The notes: generated by a model not told the origin, from the sequence alone. A DNA stretch of 64,000 bases from Alphaproteobacteria bacterium (GCA_020632875.1 JACKET010000001.1:938803-1002802), one strand, 5' to 3'. Shown: positions 8,348 through 19,103, numbered from the stretch's first letter. A program made the numbers and translations.

Positions 8348-8421
8348 GCGTCCTCCTTCACGGTCCGCACATTGGACACGCGAGCGACGCGAAACGGAAA
8401 GGGCGTCGTTAAGGCTGGGAC

Positions 8422-9573
8422 GTGGAGGGGTGGGTGACCCACGAGATCCGGGTGTTCGGCAGCTACGGGAGCGTCGATGCGGCCGCGTGGGACGCCGTGA
8501 TCGGGGACGGCAGCCCATTCCTCGAGCACGCGTTCCTGCACGGCCTCGAGACGTTCGGGTGCGCGGTGCCCGACACGGGGTGGGTGCCGCGCCCCATCAC
8601 CGGCTGGGAGGACGGCGAGCTCGTCGCCGTCGCACCGGGCTGGGTGAAGCTCCACAGCATGGGCGAGTTCGTCTACGACCACGCCTGGGCCGACGCGGCT
8701 CACCGCGCGGGCTTCGAGTACTACCCGAAGCTCGTCGTCGCGGCGCCGTTCAGCCCGGTCACCGGCGACCGGCTCGTCGTGAAGGCCGGCCACGACGAGG
8801 CGGCGTGGCGGGCGGGTCTCGTCCAGGGCCTGCGGGCGGCCTCCGAAGACTGCCACGGCATCCACGTGCTGTTCGACACGGCCGAAGAGGCACGGGCGCT
8901 CGAGGGGCTCGGCGGCTTCACGCGCACGCAGTTCCAGTTCTGGTGGTTCAACGAGGGCTACCGAACGTTCGAAGACTTCCTCGTCCGGTTCCGGAGCAAA
9001 GACCGCAACAAGATCCGCCGCGAGCGGAAGGAGGCCCAGAAGCTGCGGATCGAGGCGGGAACGAACCCGGGCCCCGACCAGCTGCGCGCGCTGCACCGCT
9101 TCTACCGCAGCACGGCGCGGCAGTTCGGGCCCTGGGGCCGGGTCTACATGAGCGAAGCGTTCTTCCTGCACCTCGGCGAGGTCTGGGGCGACCGCCTGCA
9201 CTCGGTCATCGCGTGGGACGGCGAGAAGCCCGTCGCGGGCGCGTTCAACGTGGTGAAGGGCGATCGGCTGTACGGGCGGCACTGGGGCTGCACCGAAGAG
9301 CATCGGTTCCTGCACTTCGAGGTCTGCTACTACCAGGCCATCGAGTACTGCATCGCGCACGGCCTGGCGGTGTTCGAGCCCGGCCACGGCGGCGGGCACA
9401 AGTACAAGCGCGGGTTCGTGCCGCAGACGACGTACTCGTCGCACTGGTTCCCCGGGAACGCCGACCTGCACGAGGGTCTCGCGCGCTACACCGCCCAGGA
9501 GCGCGCCCAGGTGGCCGCGCGCGTGCGCTCGCTGCACGGCGAGACGCCGCTGCGCCCCCTCGACGAGGAGTAG
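8422..9573 (+). CDS. FemAB-like GNAT-fold protein (DUF482-type)
   Basis: This 383-residue cytoplasmic protein resembles the FemAB-like (DUF482) family, distant relatives of the enzymes that add amino acids to peptidoglycan precursors. Visible family features are the N-terminal segment SPFLEHAFLHGLE, the central FRSKDRNKIRRERKEA stretch, and the C-terminal HFEVCYYQAIEYCIAHGL and EPGHGGGHKYKRGF blocks, where the conserved acyltransferase core lies. The substrate is unknown; family members often lie near lipid or wall genes. The start is GTG at 8422. A second GTG at 8434 has GGAGGGG just upstream and could be the true start. It is divergent from the serine hydrolase and convergent with the next gene. 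Confidence 0.82.
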   Translation: MEGWVTHEIRVFGSYGSVDAAAWDAVIGDGSPFLEHAFLHGLETFGCAVPDTGWVPRPITGWEDGELVAVAPGWVKLHSMGEFVYDHAWADAAHRAGFEYYPKLVVAAPFSPVTGDRLVVKAGHDEAAWRAGLVQGLRAASEDCHGIHVLFDTAEEARALEGLGGFTRTQFQFWWFNEGYRTFEDFLVRFRSKDRNKIRRERKEAQKLRIEAGTNPGPDQLRALHRFYRSTARQFGPWGRVYMSEAFFLHLGEVWGDRLHSVIAWDGEKPVAGAFNVVKGDRLYGRHWGCTEEHRFLHFEVCYYQAIEYCIAHGLAVFEPGHGGGHKYKRGFVPQTTYSSHWFPGNADLHEGLARYTAQERAQVAARVRSLHGETPLRPLDEE

Positions 9574-9591
9574 GGCGCGAGCCCAGCGCGT

Positions 9592-10530
9592 CTACTGGCC
9601 CGACTTCTCGGCGGCCGCCGCGGTGTCGCGGTGGTTGTACGGCGGGTCGTACTTGCGGTTCTCGGGCTGGATGGGCGAGGCATCGCGCCCGCGGCTCGCG
9701 TAGCTCGTGGTGTAGAAGTCGGTGCGGCGGTTGGCCGCCATGCCGGACGCCGTGGAGTTCGACGCCACCGGGTACTTCCACCCGAACGACTGCGTGTAGA
9801 CCTTGCGGTCGGGGTTGTGCTTCGCGAGCTCTTCTTTCACCGCGTCGGCGCGGCGCTGGGCGAGGTCGGCGTTGTACGAGAAGCTGCCGGAGGTCGACGT
9901 GTGGCCCTCGAGCCAGATCTCGTCGATGTTCATCCGATCCATGTCTTGGGACGCCTGGGCGATGACCGCGAGGCCCTCGGGCGTGATCACGTCGGAGTCG
10001 TACTCGAACGGGATCTGCGGGAGATCGAGCTTCTCGGGCACCTCTTCGGGAGGCGCGGGCGGCGGCGTGGGCTGGGTGTCGTTGATGTCGAGGCCCTCGT
10101 GGGCGACCTCGAGCGTCTCGACGGCGAGCTCGGACGCACCGCTCTTGAGGTTCGGACCCTCCCACGACACGGGCCAGCCGTTGCGGAAGTTGAACCGACG
10201 GATCTCGTCGCCAGCCTCGTTGTACATGATGATCGCGCCGTCGCGGCGGTCGCGCCAGTTGTCTTGCAGGAACTGGTCGCGCCACTCGAGGAGCTCCATC
10301 GAGGTGTGCGTCGAGGTGCGGAGGACGATGTTCTCCCACCGGGACTGGCCGGGGCGCTTGTGCGTGCGGCCGTTGAGCCCGCCTTCTTCGATCTCGAAGA
10401 CCTGGGCGGCGGACTTGAGGCCGGAGCACTCGTGGAAGTGCGCGACCTCTACCAGATCGCCCCCGTTCTGCTGCCCCTTGAGCATCAGACCGAAGTAATG
10501 GGCGCCATACGGGTCATCGCGAAAAGCCAT
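9592..10530 (-). CDS. contractile-injection/phage tail tube-like protein fused to an OmpA peptidoglycan-binding domain
   Basis: This is 312 residues. The N-terminal ~146 residues resemble the T4 gp19-like tail tube family used by phages and extracellular contractile injection systems. Features are DPYGAHYFGLML, the FHECSGLKS segment, the EGGLNGRTHKRPG loop and the WENIVLRTSTHTS strand. After a Pro-rich linker (about 152-165) comes an OmpA C-terminal domain: the DSDVITPEG segment, EGHTSTSGSFSYN (209-220), the LAQRRADAV helix and NRRTDFY (268-274). OmpA domains bind peptidoglycan. The ATG at 10530 has a GGAGGG-type site. No sheath, baseplate, spike or ATPase gene is present in the window, so this is an orphan. 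A structural or wall-anchored role is inferred. Confidence 0.78.
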   Translation of the reverse strand: MAFRDDPYGAHYFGLMLKGQQNGGDLVEVAHFHECSGLKSAAQVFEIEEGGLNGRTHKRPGQSRWENIVLRTSTHTSMELLEWRDQFLQDNWRDRRDGAIIMYNEAGDEIRRFNFRNGWPVSWEGPNLKSGASELAVETLEVAHEGLDINDTQPTPPPAPPEEVPEKLDLPQIPFEYDSDVITPEGLAVIAQASQDMDRMNIDEIWLEGHTSTSGSFSYNADLAQRRADAVKEELAKHNPDRKVYTQSFGWKYPVASNSTASGMAANRRTDFYTTSYASRGRDASPIQPENRKYDPPYNHRDTAAAAEKSGQ

Positions 10531-10618
10531 CTCGCCCTCCCGGGGATGAGGAACCCCACAGAGATTCTGCGCGAAATCGCGACCGATTGCCAGTCGCGAG
10601 GCGTCACGATCGTGTGGA

Positions 10619-10636
10619 GGGGCGTGCCGGCGCCCC
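10619..10636 (-). terminator. GC-rich hairpin after the OPT transporter gene
   Basis: The arms GGGGCG and CGCCCC have a six-base loop and start four bases beyond the stop of the OPT gene on the minus strand. It has no T-tract. Confidence 0.4.
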
Positions 10637-10639
10637 CCG

Positions 10640-12646
10640 TCAGCCGAACAGGCCCATCAGCCAGGCGCGATCGATGCCGAGCACCTGGAGCACGGCGGTG
10701 ACGACGCCCGTGAGGCCCTCGCCCGCGATCAACCCGCTCGCGACGGCGAATCCGAGCGAGTCGGCGCTCTTCGTGTCGACCCGGCGCCAGATCTGGAAGG
10801 CCACCATGCCCGCGAACATCGCGATGCTGAAGTACGCGTGCACGATGAACGCGACGCCGACGGCGAGGCCCGAGGGCAGCCAGACGGGGTTCTTCGCGTA
10901 CTTGCGGATCACCGGCACGGCGATGCCGAACGCGAGGCCGCACAGCACGGCGTACTCGGCGTTCGTGGGCAGCGCGTCGAGGCCCTGGGCGAGCACGCGC
11001 GCCATGCCGGCCCACGCGTGCGCGGCGGGCGCCGGCATCGACTTCAGCGGCTTGCCCGCGGCGTCGAGCTCGCCGACCCCGCCGATGTCCCACGCCGCGT
11101 CGAACAGCAGGAAGATCGGCACGCACACGAAGATGCCGGCCGTGATCCCCGAGAGCTGCGCGATGATCTGCTTGCGCGGCGACGCGCCGAGGAGCCAGCC
11201 CGTCTTCAGGTCCTGCATCATGTCGCCCGCCTGGCTGGCGCCGGAGCCCGTGATGGCCGCCGTCATCAGGTTGGTGGTGACGCTGCCCGGCGCGATGCCG
11301 CCGTACACGAGCTGCGTGACCTTGCCCATGCCGCCGATGGGGTTGATGTCGGTCTCGCCCGTCGACCGGACCGCGATGGCCGCGAGCACCGACGAGAGCG
11401 CGACCGCGAGCACGGTCATCAGGGGGTGGATCGCGAACAGGTACCAGGCGGAGACGACCGTGAGGGTCGCGGCGGCCGCGAGCCCGCCCATCCACCAGCT
11501 GTTGGGGATCATCTCGGAGCTGTCGCTCGTGTCGAGGGCGCCGTCGGAGCCCCCGGAGGCGGCAGCGCCGGTGAAGGTGTTGAGGATGGTGCGCCACGAC
11601 AGGGCGAGCGAGGTGAGCGCGTCGGCGACCATGATCGCCACGCCCGGCCACAGGACCCAGCCGCGGGCGCCGTGCTCGTAGTCCATCGTCGCGTCGCGCG
11701 GCGTGCGCGGCAGCACGCCGGTCAGGAAGTCCGCGGTGCTCGCGAGCGCACCCGTGGGATCGGCCAGGGCGACGACCTCGGCGGGCTTGAGGAAGTGGCC
11801 CTTCCACGCGGTCACGAGGAGCGCTTCGGTCACGTACGTTCGGTCGCGCCAGCCGATCCACTCCACGAACGGCGCGAGGAAGCCCCACGCGAACAGGGCG
11901 CCGACGAGCAGGCTGATCGCGACGCGCGGCCCGATCAGCACGCCCGCGCCCCACATCAGCGGGCTGTTGTAGAGCAGGATGCTGTAGGACGCCGGCACGG
12001 TGAGGATCGCGATCGGGATCCACTCCTCGAGCGGGGGATGCGACAGCTCGCCGAAGAAGTGGTTCGCGAGCGTGAACAGCCCGGCTGCCAGCGCGAAGGC
12101 CAGCATGTACTGGCTCTTCTTGAGCGCGTCGGCCCCCTCGGAGAACATCGCGAGGATCGTGTTCGCGGTCGCGGTGCCCGTGGGGAAGCGCAGGCGCTCG
12201 ACGAGCACCATCTGGCGCCGGAGCGGCACGGCGAAGAACACCCCGAGCCACGCGACGCTCGCGGCCCACAGGGTGAGCTCGAAGTACGAGAGCGGGCGCT
12301 GGTCGAGGATGCGCAGCGCGGGGATCGGCGCGAGCAGGCCGGCCGCCGAGGTCATCGAGCCCGCCGCGGATCCGGCGGTCTGCGCGATGTTCACCTCGAG
12401 CCGGGTGAGCGGCTCGCCCCCCGTGATGCCCGTCACGACGCGGAAGAACGAGAAGCCGAGGATCGCCGCGATCAGCGACCCGCCGATGCTCCACCCCGTC
12501 TGCAGGCCGAAGTAGATGTTCATCGCGCAGACGATGCCGCCGAGCGTGCAGCCCGTCGCCACGGCGCGGAAGGTGAGCTGCGCCTCGCCCTCGTGCGGCG
12601 TGTAGAGCGGTTGGTCCTCGGCGGTCGCGGTGGGCTCGTCCGACAT
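10640..12646 (-). CDS. OPT-family oligopeptide/metal-chelate transporter
   Basis: This 668-residue integral membrane protein has about 14-16 hydrophobic segments and the signatures of the bacterial OPT family. The N-terminal GCTLGGIVCAMNIYFGLQTG, the following GGEPLTRLEVNIAQTAGSAA, and the central GASQAGDMMQDLKTG segment are typical. OPT proteins import small peptides or metal-siderophore complexes using the proton gradient. The ATG at 12646 has a GGGAG-like site. It is divergent from upp across 94 bp. Nothing adjacent names the substrate; co-location with pyrimidine salvage is probably chance. Confidence 0.92.
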   Translation of the reverse strand: MSDEPTATAEDQPLYTPHEGEAQLTFRAVATGCTLGGIVCAMNIYFGLQTGWSIGGSLIAAILGFSFFRVVTGITGGEPLTRLEVNIAQTAGSAAGSMTSAAGLLAPIPALRILDQRPLSYFELTLWAASVAWLGVFFAVPLRRQMVLVERLRFPTGTATANTILAMFSEGADALKKSQYMLAFALAAGLFTLANHFFGELSHPPLEEWIPIAILTVPASYSILLYNSPLMWGAGVLIGPRVAISLLVGALFAWGFLAPFVEWIGWRDRTYVTEALLVTAWKGHFLKPAEVVALADPTGALASTADFLTGVLPRTPRDATMDYEHGARGWVLWPGVAIMVADALTSLALSWRTILNTFTGAAASGGSDGALDTSDSSEMIPNSWWMGGLAAAATLTVVSAWYLFAIHPLMTVLAVALSSVLAAIAVRSTGETDINPIGGMGKVTQLVYGGIAPGSVTTNLMTAAITGSGASQAGDMMQDLKTGWLLGASPRKQIIAQLSGITAGIFVCVPIFLLFDAAWDIGGVGELDAAGKPLKSMPAPAAHAWAGMARVLAQGLDALPTNAEYAVLCGLAFGIAVPVIRKYAKNPVWLPSGLAVGVAFIVHAYFSIAMFAGMVAFQIWRRVDTKSADSLGFAVASGLIAGEGLTGVVTAVLQVLGIDRAWLMGLFG

Positions 12647-12740
12647 GCATCTCCCCGGGTCCGGGCCGGTCTAACCGCCTCGGTCGGCGGGGTGCTCGTC
12701 AACCCGGCCGCGTCGCGCTATCCCGCGGGCGGAGGTCCCC

Positions 12741-13370
12741 ATGTCCACGGTCACCGTCGTCGATCACCCGCTCGTCCAGCACAAGCTCACCCTGATGCGC
12801 GACAAGACCCGGTCCACGCGGGGGTTCCGCGAGCTCCTCTCCGAGATCGCCCTGCTGCTCGCGTACGACGCGACGCGCGATCTCGACCTCACGACCGTCG
12901 AGATCGAGACCCCGCTCGAGTCGATGGAGGCGCCGATCCTCAAGGGGCGCAAGCCCGTGCTGATGAGCATCCTCCGCGCCGGGAACGGCCTGCTCGACGG
13001 CATGCTCACGCTCATCCCGTCGGCGCGCGTCGCGCACATCGGCCTCTACCGCGACCCCGAGACGCTGCAGCCCGTCGAGTACTACTTCAAGGTGCCCGAC
13101 CACATGGAGGAGCGCGTCGTGCTCGTGGTCGATCCGATGCTCGCCACGGGCCACTCCGCGATCGCCGCGGTGAAGCGCCTCAAGGAGCTCGGCCCGCGCT
13201 CCATCCGGTTCATCTGCCTGCTCGCCGCGCCGGAGGGGATCGCCGCTTTCCAGGCCGCGCACCCCGACGTGCCGATCTTCACGGCCGCGATCGACCGCCA
13301 GCTGAACGACCACGGATACATCTGTCCGGGCCTCGGCGACGCTGGCGACCGGATGTACGGGACGCGCTGA
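12741..13370 (+). CDS. upp: uracil phosphoribosyltransferase
   Basis: This 209-residue protein has the standard length of the family. It converts uracil and PRPP to UMP in the cytoplasm (pyrimidine salvage). The PRPP-binding loop is VVDPMLATGHSA (about 128-139) and the uracil-binding C-terminal block is YICPGLGDAGDRMYGT. The early VDHPLVQHKLTLMRDKTRST segment is also typical. The ATG at 12741 has a GGAGGT site five bases upstream. The gene is followed by a small lipoprotein gene with its own ribosome site. Confidence 0.97.
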   Translation: MSTVTVVDHPLVQHKLTLMRDKTRSTRGFRELLSEIALLLAYDATRDLDLTTVEIETPLESMEAPILKGRKPVLMSILRAGNGLLDGMLTLIPSARVAHIGLYRDPETLQPVEYYFKVPDHMEERVVLVVDPMLATGHSAIAAVKRLKELGPRSIRFICLLAAPEGIAAFQAAHPDVPIFTAAIDRQLNDHGYICPGLGDAGDRMYGTR

Positions 13371-13405
13371 CCTCCGACGCTGTATGATCGACGTGGAGGT
13401 GTTCT

Positions 13406-13654
13406 TTGCTGCGTCGATTCACAATCCTCATGTGCGTCGGACTCACCGGTTGCCAGTTCCTGGCCGACCTCTTCTCCACCGACACGATCATCGAGGCGAG
13501 CTGCATCGGTGACGACACCGTCGTGGTCGACGGCCGCGATCTGTGTCAGGAGTACGAGCGTTTCGGGCGGGTGAAGTGCGATGTGGGCTACCGGATCCGG
13601 CTGAACGGCGACCAGGTCTGTCCGCCTCCCTTCGGTGCCGAGAAGATGGAATAG
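13406..13654 (+). CDS. small Cys-rich lipoprotein
   Basis: This is 82 residues beginning with TTG at 13406, five bases after a strong GGAGGT site. The N-terminal helix ends in the lipobox LTGC (Cys 16), so the mature protein is lipid-anchored. The mature part has four Cys residues (about 33, 47, 59 and 72), likely forming two disulfides. No known family is recognised. A TATGAT box lies about 20 bases before the start, so it may have its own promoter even though it follows upp closely. Confidence 0.7.
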   Translation: MLRRFTILMCVGLTGCQFLADLFSTDTIIEASCIGDDTVVVDGRDLCQEYERFGRVKCDVGYRIRLNGDQVCPPPFGAEKME

Positions 13655-13705
13655 CCGACGGGTCCGTGCCGTACGCGCGTTAGAGCGTCGGTCCGGAGGC
13701 TCCGA

Positions 13706-14119
13706 ATGCGGTTCCACGAGCAGGTCATGGGCGTCTACTTCGACGACCTCGACCCGTTCCACATCCTGCACAACGCGCGGTACCTGCTGCTCTTCGAGCG
13801 CACGCTGGGCTCGTTCTGGCGCGTGCTGGGGCTCGGTGGGATGCAGGATCCCGACTCTCCCGACCGCTTCCACCTCGTGAAGACGAACCGGATCGAGTAC
13901 CTCGCGCCCGTCCGCGGCGAGCAGGAGGTGCGGGTGCGCGTGTGGATCGAGCGCCTCGGCACCACGAGCCTGACGTTCGGCTTCCGGCTGATGCCGATGG
14001 ACGAGGACCGCGACTGCGCGCGGGGCGAGCGCACGGTGATCCGCGTCGACCCCGAGACCTTCCGCCCGACCCCGTGGACCGACGAGCTGCGCACGCGGCT
14101 GGCGCCCTGGGTGGGGTGA
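13706..14119 (+). CDS. acyl-CoA thioesterase, hotdog fold (4HBT/YbgC-like)
   Basis: This 137-residue single-domain hotdog protein has the 4HBT/YbgC signature near the N-terminus. In YFDDLDPFHILHNARYLLLFE the catalytic Asp (about 14-16) is followed by His-Asn-x-Arg-Tyr. It should hydrolyse an acyl-CoA or acyl-ACP thioester; chain length cannot be predicted. It is cytoplasmic and probably tetrameric like its relatives. Its stop lies four bases before the GTG of the next gene, so the two are probably co-transcribed. A single-copy thioesterase beside an exported protein has no clear pathway meaning. Confidence 0.88.
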   Translation: MRFHEQVMGVYFDDLDPFHILHNARYLLLFERTLGSFWRVLGLGGMQDPDSPDRFHLVKTNRIEYLAPVRGEQEVRVRVWIERLGTTSLTFGFRLMPMDEDRDCARGERTVIRVDPETFRPTPWTDELRTRLAPWVG

Positions 14120-14123
14120 CGAG

Positions 14124-14915
14124 GTGCTCGCGCTCCTGGCGTTCGCCCTGGCGCAGGACCCCGCGAGCGCGCCGGTCTCCGCGGCCCGGTCCGAGGAGTC
14201 GTTCGACTACGAGATCGTCGTGTACGGCGAGCCCGCCCTCCGCCAGGCCCGCTGGGACGCGATCATCGCGCTGAAGCGGCTCGGCTGGGAGCCCGTCGAC
14301 AAGGCCGGCGGGTGGACCGTCTTCAAGCCGCCGCGTCGGTGGATGGGGCGCGCCCGGCTCGACCCCGATGGCGATCTGACGTTCGGGTACCCGGTCGTCG
14401 CGTTCCAGAAGGCCCAGCTCGTCGAGAGCACGTCGATCGAGGCGAACCCCAACCTGTCGCGCGACATCGCCGGGAACGTGGTGGACGTGGGTGGGAAGAA
14501 CGTGTCGACGCTGCCCGCGGGGTCGGCGGGGTTCTGGGTGCTGCCGTCGCGCGCGGTGCTCGACGCGGCGTACGCGAGGGTGCGCGAAGCGGTGCGTCCC
14601 GAGCTCGACCAGTACGCGCGGATCCGCCGCGACACCGCCATCCGTGCCGAGCTCGACGTGCTCCCCGACCAGCTCGACGCGCTGTGGAACGACGGCATCC
14701 CGCTGGTCGGCAGCACGCCCGTCGAGAGCGAGAAGGCGCGCAAGGCCGCCGTGCTCGGGTTCTGGGCCACCCGCGCCGACACGTTCGAGGGCCGGCAGGT
14801 GACGAAGGCGACCGAGGCCTGGATCCGCAACACGCTCGTCGATGCGCACGCGATCACCGACGCCGAGCGCGAGAAGGCCGAGTCGTTGCGGCAGGACGGG
14901 CGCAAGCTGCCCTGA
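14124..14915 (+). CDS. exported hypothetical protein
   Basis: This is 263 residues from a GTG at 14124, with a short signal-like N-terminus (MLALLAFALAQ). The mature protein is charged and mostly helical in the C-terminal half (about 145-263). The N-terminal half, with alternating hydrophobic residues (DYEIVVYGEP, FGYPVVAFQKAQL), suggests beta strands. No family is recognised. It follows the thioesterase by four bases and ends just before repeat island B, whose inverted end begins about 55 bp downstream. Confidence 0.72.
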   Translation: MLALLAFALAQDPASAPVSAARSEESFDYEIVVYGEPALRQARWDAIIALKRLGWEPVDKAGGWTVFKPPRRWMGRARLDPDGDLTFGYPVVAFQKAQLVESTSIEANPNLSRDIAGNVVDVGGKNVSTLPAGSAGFWVLPSRAVLDAAYARVREAVRPELDQYARIRRDTAIRAELDVLPDQLDALWNDGIPLVGSTPVESEKARKAAVLGFWATRADTFEGRQVTKATEAWIRNTLVDAHAITDAEREKAESLRQDGRKLP

Positions 14916-14969
14916 GGCGCGCGACGGGCGGGGCGTCCTGCCATTCCTGCGCCCTCCTCTGTGTCGGGA

Positions 14970-15270
14970 GGGGATCGAGCTTCGAACCTGCCGAGCATCA
15001 CGCAGATGACGCAGAAGGACGCAGATGACGCAGAAACCAGGCCGTCACGGGTCGAGCGTCCTCGCTTCCCCGGGCACCTTCGACGGGGATTGAAGACCGC
15101 CGGTGACGTCAGGGCTCTCGAGGGACGTCTCGGTGCTCCGGTCGAAGAGGGGGCCTTCTTGCGGACGGGATTCGGGACTCACCAGAGCAGGCCGGCGTTG
15201 CGGGCTGTTCGGGTCCATCTGCGTGATCTGGGTGAGGCCCGGAGACGCTCGGAGCCCGACCGCTTCCGCC
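14970..15270. repeat. intergenic repeat element B (compact complete copy)
   Basis: The gap 14916-15375 has no supportable gene. It contains the clearest short copy of the dispersed element. The left end (about 14970-15050) reads GGGATCGAGCTTCGA, then the doubled ACGCAGATGACGCAGAAG motif, then GGGTCGAGCGTC. The middle has one CTGCTCTGGTGA core on the minus strand (15179-15190). The right end (15212-15270) carries the reversed motif followed by GAGACGCTCGGAGCCCGACC. The two ends are inverted relative to each other and are distinguishable. The same two ends, exchanged, bound island C, so B and C are the same element in opposite orientation. Confidence 0.8.
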
Positions 15271-15375
15271 ACACCGAGTGGCGCCCCCCTCGCGCGTGTG
15301 CGCGTTTCGACATCGGTCCGCCTCCGTCTCGTCATTGGACTCGGGCCGATGCGTGCCCGATGCTGCTCCGAGCGC

Positions 15376-16977
<1,602 letters not shown>

Positions 16978-17565
16978 CTACTCCAGCTTCTTCCGGTGGC
17001 TGACGGCGCGGGAGCCCGCGTCGGCCCACCGCCAGGGGAGCGCGCGGTGCGCGGCCTCGGCGTAGTCGATGCCGACGCGCGGCCCCCGGACGAGGGCGTC
17101 GGCCGGGGTACCCGCGAAGAGCTCGATGCCGCCGGGCTCGTAGAACGGCTGGCCCGTGGCACGCGTGTCGATGCCCAGCGCCTGGCCGACCTTCCCGGGG
17201 CCCGCGAGGGCGTCGGGACCCGTCCGCCCGCCGCGGCGCTCGGCGACCAGCGCGTGACCGTCGACGATCTCGGCGGATCGCACGAGCACGGCCTGGGCCG
17301 AGCCCTCTTCGCCCGTGACGATGTTCAGCATCTGGTGCAGGCCGTAGCAGAGGTACACGTACGCCGTGCCCGGTGGGCCGAACAGGGCCTCGGTGCGCGG
17401 CGTGCGGCCGTGGCGTGCGTGGCACGCGGTGTCGCCGGGCCAGCGGTACGCCTCGACCTCGGTGATGCGCAGGCGCACGGCGCCGTGGCCGACCTGCATT
17501 CCGACGAGCGCCGGCGCCACGTCGAGCACGTCGCGCGCGAAGAACGCGCGGCCGAGGCGGCTCAC
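16978..17565 (-). CDS. mpg: DNA-3-methyladenine glycosylase, AAG/Mpg type
   Basis: This is 195 residues, the normal size for the bacterial AAG family. The active-site segment ITEVEAY places the catalytic Glu at 38 and the stacking Tyr at 40. DTACHARHGRTPRTEALFG and GTAYVYLCYGLHQMLNIVTG are the other hallmark blocks. The enzyme removes alkylated purines and hypoxanthine from DNA, starting base-excision repair. It starts with GTG at 17565, overlapping the stop of the thioredoxin-like gene as GTGA, so it is translationally coupled to it. The functional reason for that coupling is unclear. Confidence 0.93.
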   Translation of the reverse strand: MSRLGRAFFARDVLDVAPALVGMQVGHGAVRLRITEVEAYRWPGDTACHARHGRTPRTEALFGPPGTAYVYLCYGLHQMLNIVTGEEGSAQAVLVRSAEIVDGHALVAERRGGRTGPDALAGPGKVGQALGIDTRATGQPFYEPGGIELFAGTPADALVRGPRVGIDYAEAAHRALPWRWADAGSRAVSHRKKLE

Positions 17566-19103
17566 TCGAGGAACGCGGCGAGCTTCTCGCGGTAGCGGTG
17601 GGTGCGCACGACGAGCGCCGCGTCGGGCGCCTTGTCTTGATGCAGCAGCTTGTCGGCCGTGCCGCGCGCCTCGTCGTCGCGCCCGAGCCCGACGAGCGCC
17701 TCGCAGTGCTCGAGCGCCACGCGGAGCTGGTTGTCGCCCCACGCGCGGGCGAGGCCGAGCTTGGTGCGGGCCAGCGCGTCTTCGTAGCGCTTGGCGTCGT
17801 TCAGCAGCCCGGCGGCCTCGAGCAGGAAGGTCGGGTCGTCGGGGTGGGTGCGCGTCAGGCCGTCGAGGAACGCCACGGCGCCGTCGAGATCGCCCGACTT
17901 CGCCCGGAGCGACGCGAGGAAGGTGAAGTGCGCGCGATCGAGGAAGTCGTCGCCCGAGAGGGACGCCTGGAGCGTGACGTACCCGGCGCCGTACAGCGTG
18001 CGCTGGTCGGCCTCGTCGGCGAGCTGCGCCGCGAAGTACAGCAGGTCGGCGGCCTCGAAGCCGTCGGCACCCGGGAGGGCGCGCTGGATGGCCTCGCGCA
18101 GCGGGCCCTTCGCGGCGTCGGTGTCGCCCCAGGGCCCCGCCCACGGGACCCACTCGAGCGCCTCGTCGGGCGCGTTCGTCGCGAGCCAGGTGGCGTCGTC
18201 GGGGTTCGGGTCGAGGCGGAACCGCGCGAGGTGCCCCGCGGCGGTGTCGCTGTCGGCGCTCGCGTCGAGCCAGGCTTCGAGGCCCTCTTCGACGTCGTCC
18301 TGCACCTGGGCCCACAGGCCCTCTGCGGCTTCGTCGGGCGTGAGCGCCTTCGGGTCTTCGGACGCCCAGTCGCGCTTCTCTTCGTCGGCCGCCGCGAGGA
18401 ACGCGAGGAACTCCTCCTTCCCGGGGTAGCCCACCACCCGATCCAGCTCGTTGCCATCGGCGTCGACCACGACCACCGTCGGGTATCCGCCGACCTGGTA
18501 GCGGTCCTTGAGCGCCCAGCTCGTGGGATGGTCGACGTCGACGACCGCGAGCTGGAAGCCCTCGAGCAGGACGTCGGCATCGCGTGCGTGCAGGACCTCG
18601 GCGGCGAGGAGGTTGCACGGCGGGCACCACACCGCGGAGAAGTCGAGCACCACGAGCTCGCCGGTCTCCTTGGCCCTGGCGAAGGCGGCGTCGGCCCCGG
18701 TGCGGGCGTCGGTGTTGAACTCGGGCGCGGCGTGCGCGGCGCCGGCCTCGGCCACGGTGAGCGCGATGCGGCCCTTCTTCGCGTCGGGCGCCGTGCCCGA
18801 GAGTGCGAAGCGGCCGGGCGTGCACACGCCGCTCGCCTTGTCGCACAGCTGCAGCGACACCTCGCCCTCGAGGGTGCGGCCGCGCACCGCGCCGACCGCC
18901 ATGCCGCCCGTGAGCTCGCCACCCGAGCCCGCGACGGTGAGCTCGCGCCCCTCCCACCGGAGGACGAGGTCGGCCGGTGCGTCTGCGCTGATCTCCATCC
19001 CCGCGGGTGCCGTGACGACGAGCCGCGAAACGTCGCCCTTCCAGCCGATCTCGGCCGTCGGTGCCGCCGCGAGCGCCGCGGCGATGGACCCGAGCAACAC
19101 CAC
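17562..19103 (-). CDS. exported thioredoxin-fold protein with C-terminal TPR region
   Basis: This is about 513 residues. The N-terminus is a signal peptide (VVLLGSIAAALAAAP). Residues about 15-110 resemble the immunoglobulin-like N-terminal domain of DsbD and contain a Cys pair (CDKASGVC). A thioredoxin-like domain follows, with WCPPC at about 159-163 and the cis-Pro segment VGGYPTVVV. The remainder is helical with TPR-like repeats. It probably exchanges disulfides in the periplasm, but there is no DsbD transmembrane part here. The start is one of two adjacent GTG codons at 19103 or 19100, just after GGAGGT, not the ATG further upstream. It is coupled to the glycosylase gene downstream. Confidence 0.83.
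   Translation of the reverse strand: MVLLGSIAAALAAAPTAEIGWKGDVSRLVVTAPAGMEISADAPADLVLRWEGRELTVAGSGGELTGGMAVGAVRGRTLEGEVSLQLCDKASGVCTPGRFALSGTAPDAKKGRIALTVAEAGAAHAAPEFNTDARTGADAAFARAKETGELVVLDFSAVWCPPCNLLAAEVLHARDADVLLEGFQLAVVDVDHPTSWALKDRYQVGGYPTVVVVDADGNELDRVVGYPGKEEFLAFLAAADEEKRDWASEDPKALTPDEAAEGLWAQVQDDVEEGLEAWLDASADSDTAAGHLARFRLDPNPDDATWLATNAPDEALEWVPWAGPWGDTDAAKGPLREAIQRALPGADGFEAADLLYFAAQLADEADQRTLYGAGYVTLQASLSGDDFLDRAHFTFLASLRAKSGDLDGAVAFLDGLTRTHPDDPTFLLEAAGLLNDAKRYEDALARTKLGLARAWGDNQLRVALEHCEALVGLGRDDEARGTADKLLHQDKAPDAALVVRTHRYREKLAAFLE

Noticed and set aside
9592..10530. An extracellular contractile injection system locus
   Set aside because: Only the tube-like gene is present. No sheath, baseplate, spike, AAA ATPase or tape-measure gene lies within the window.
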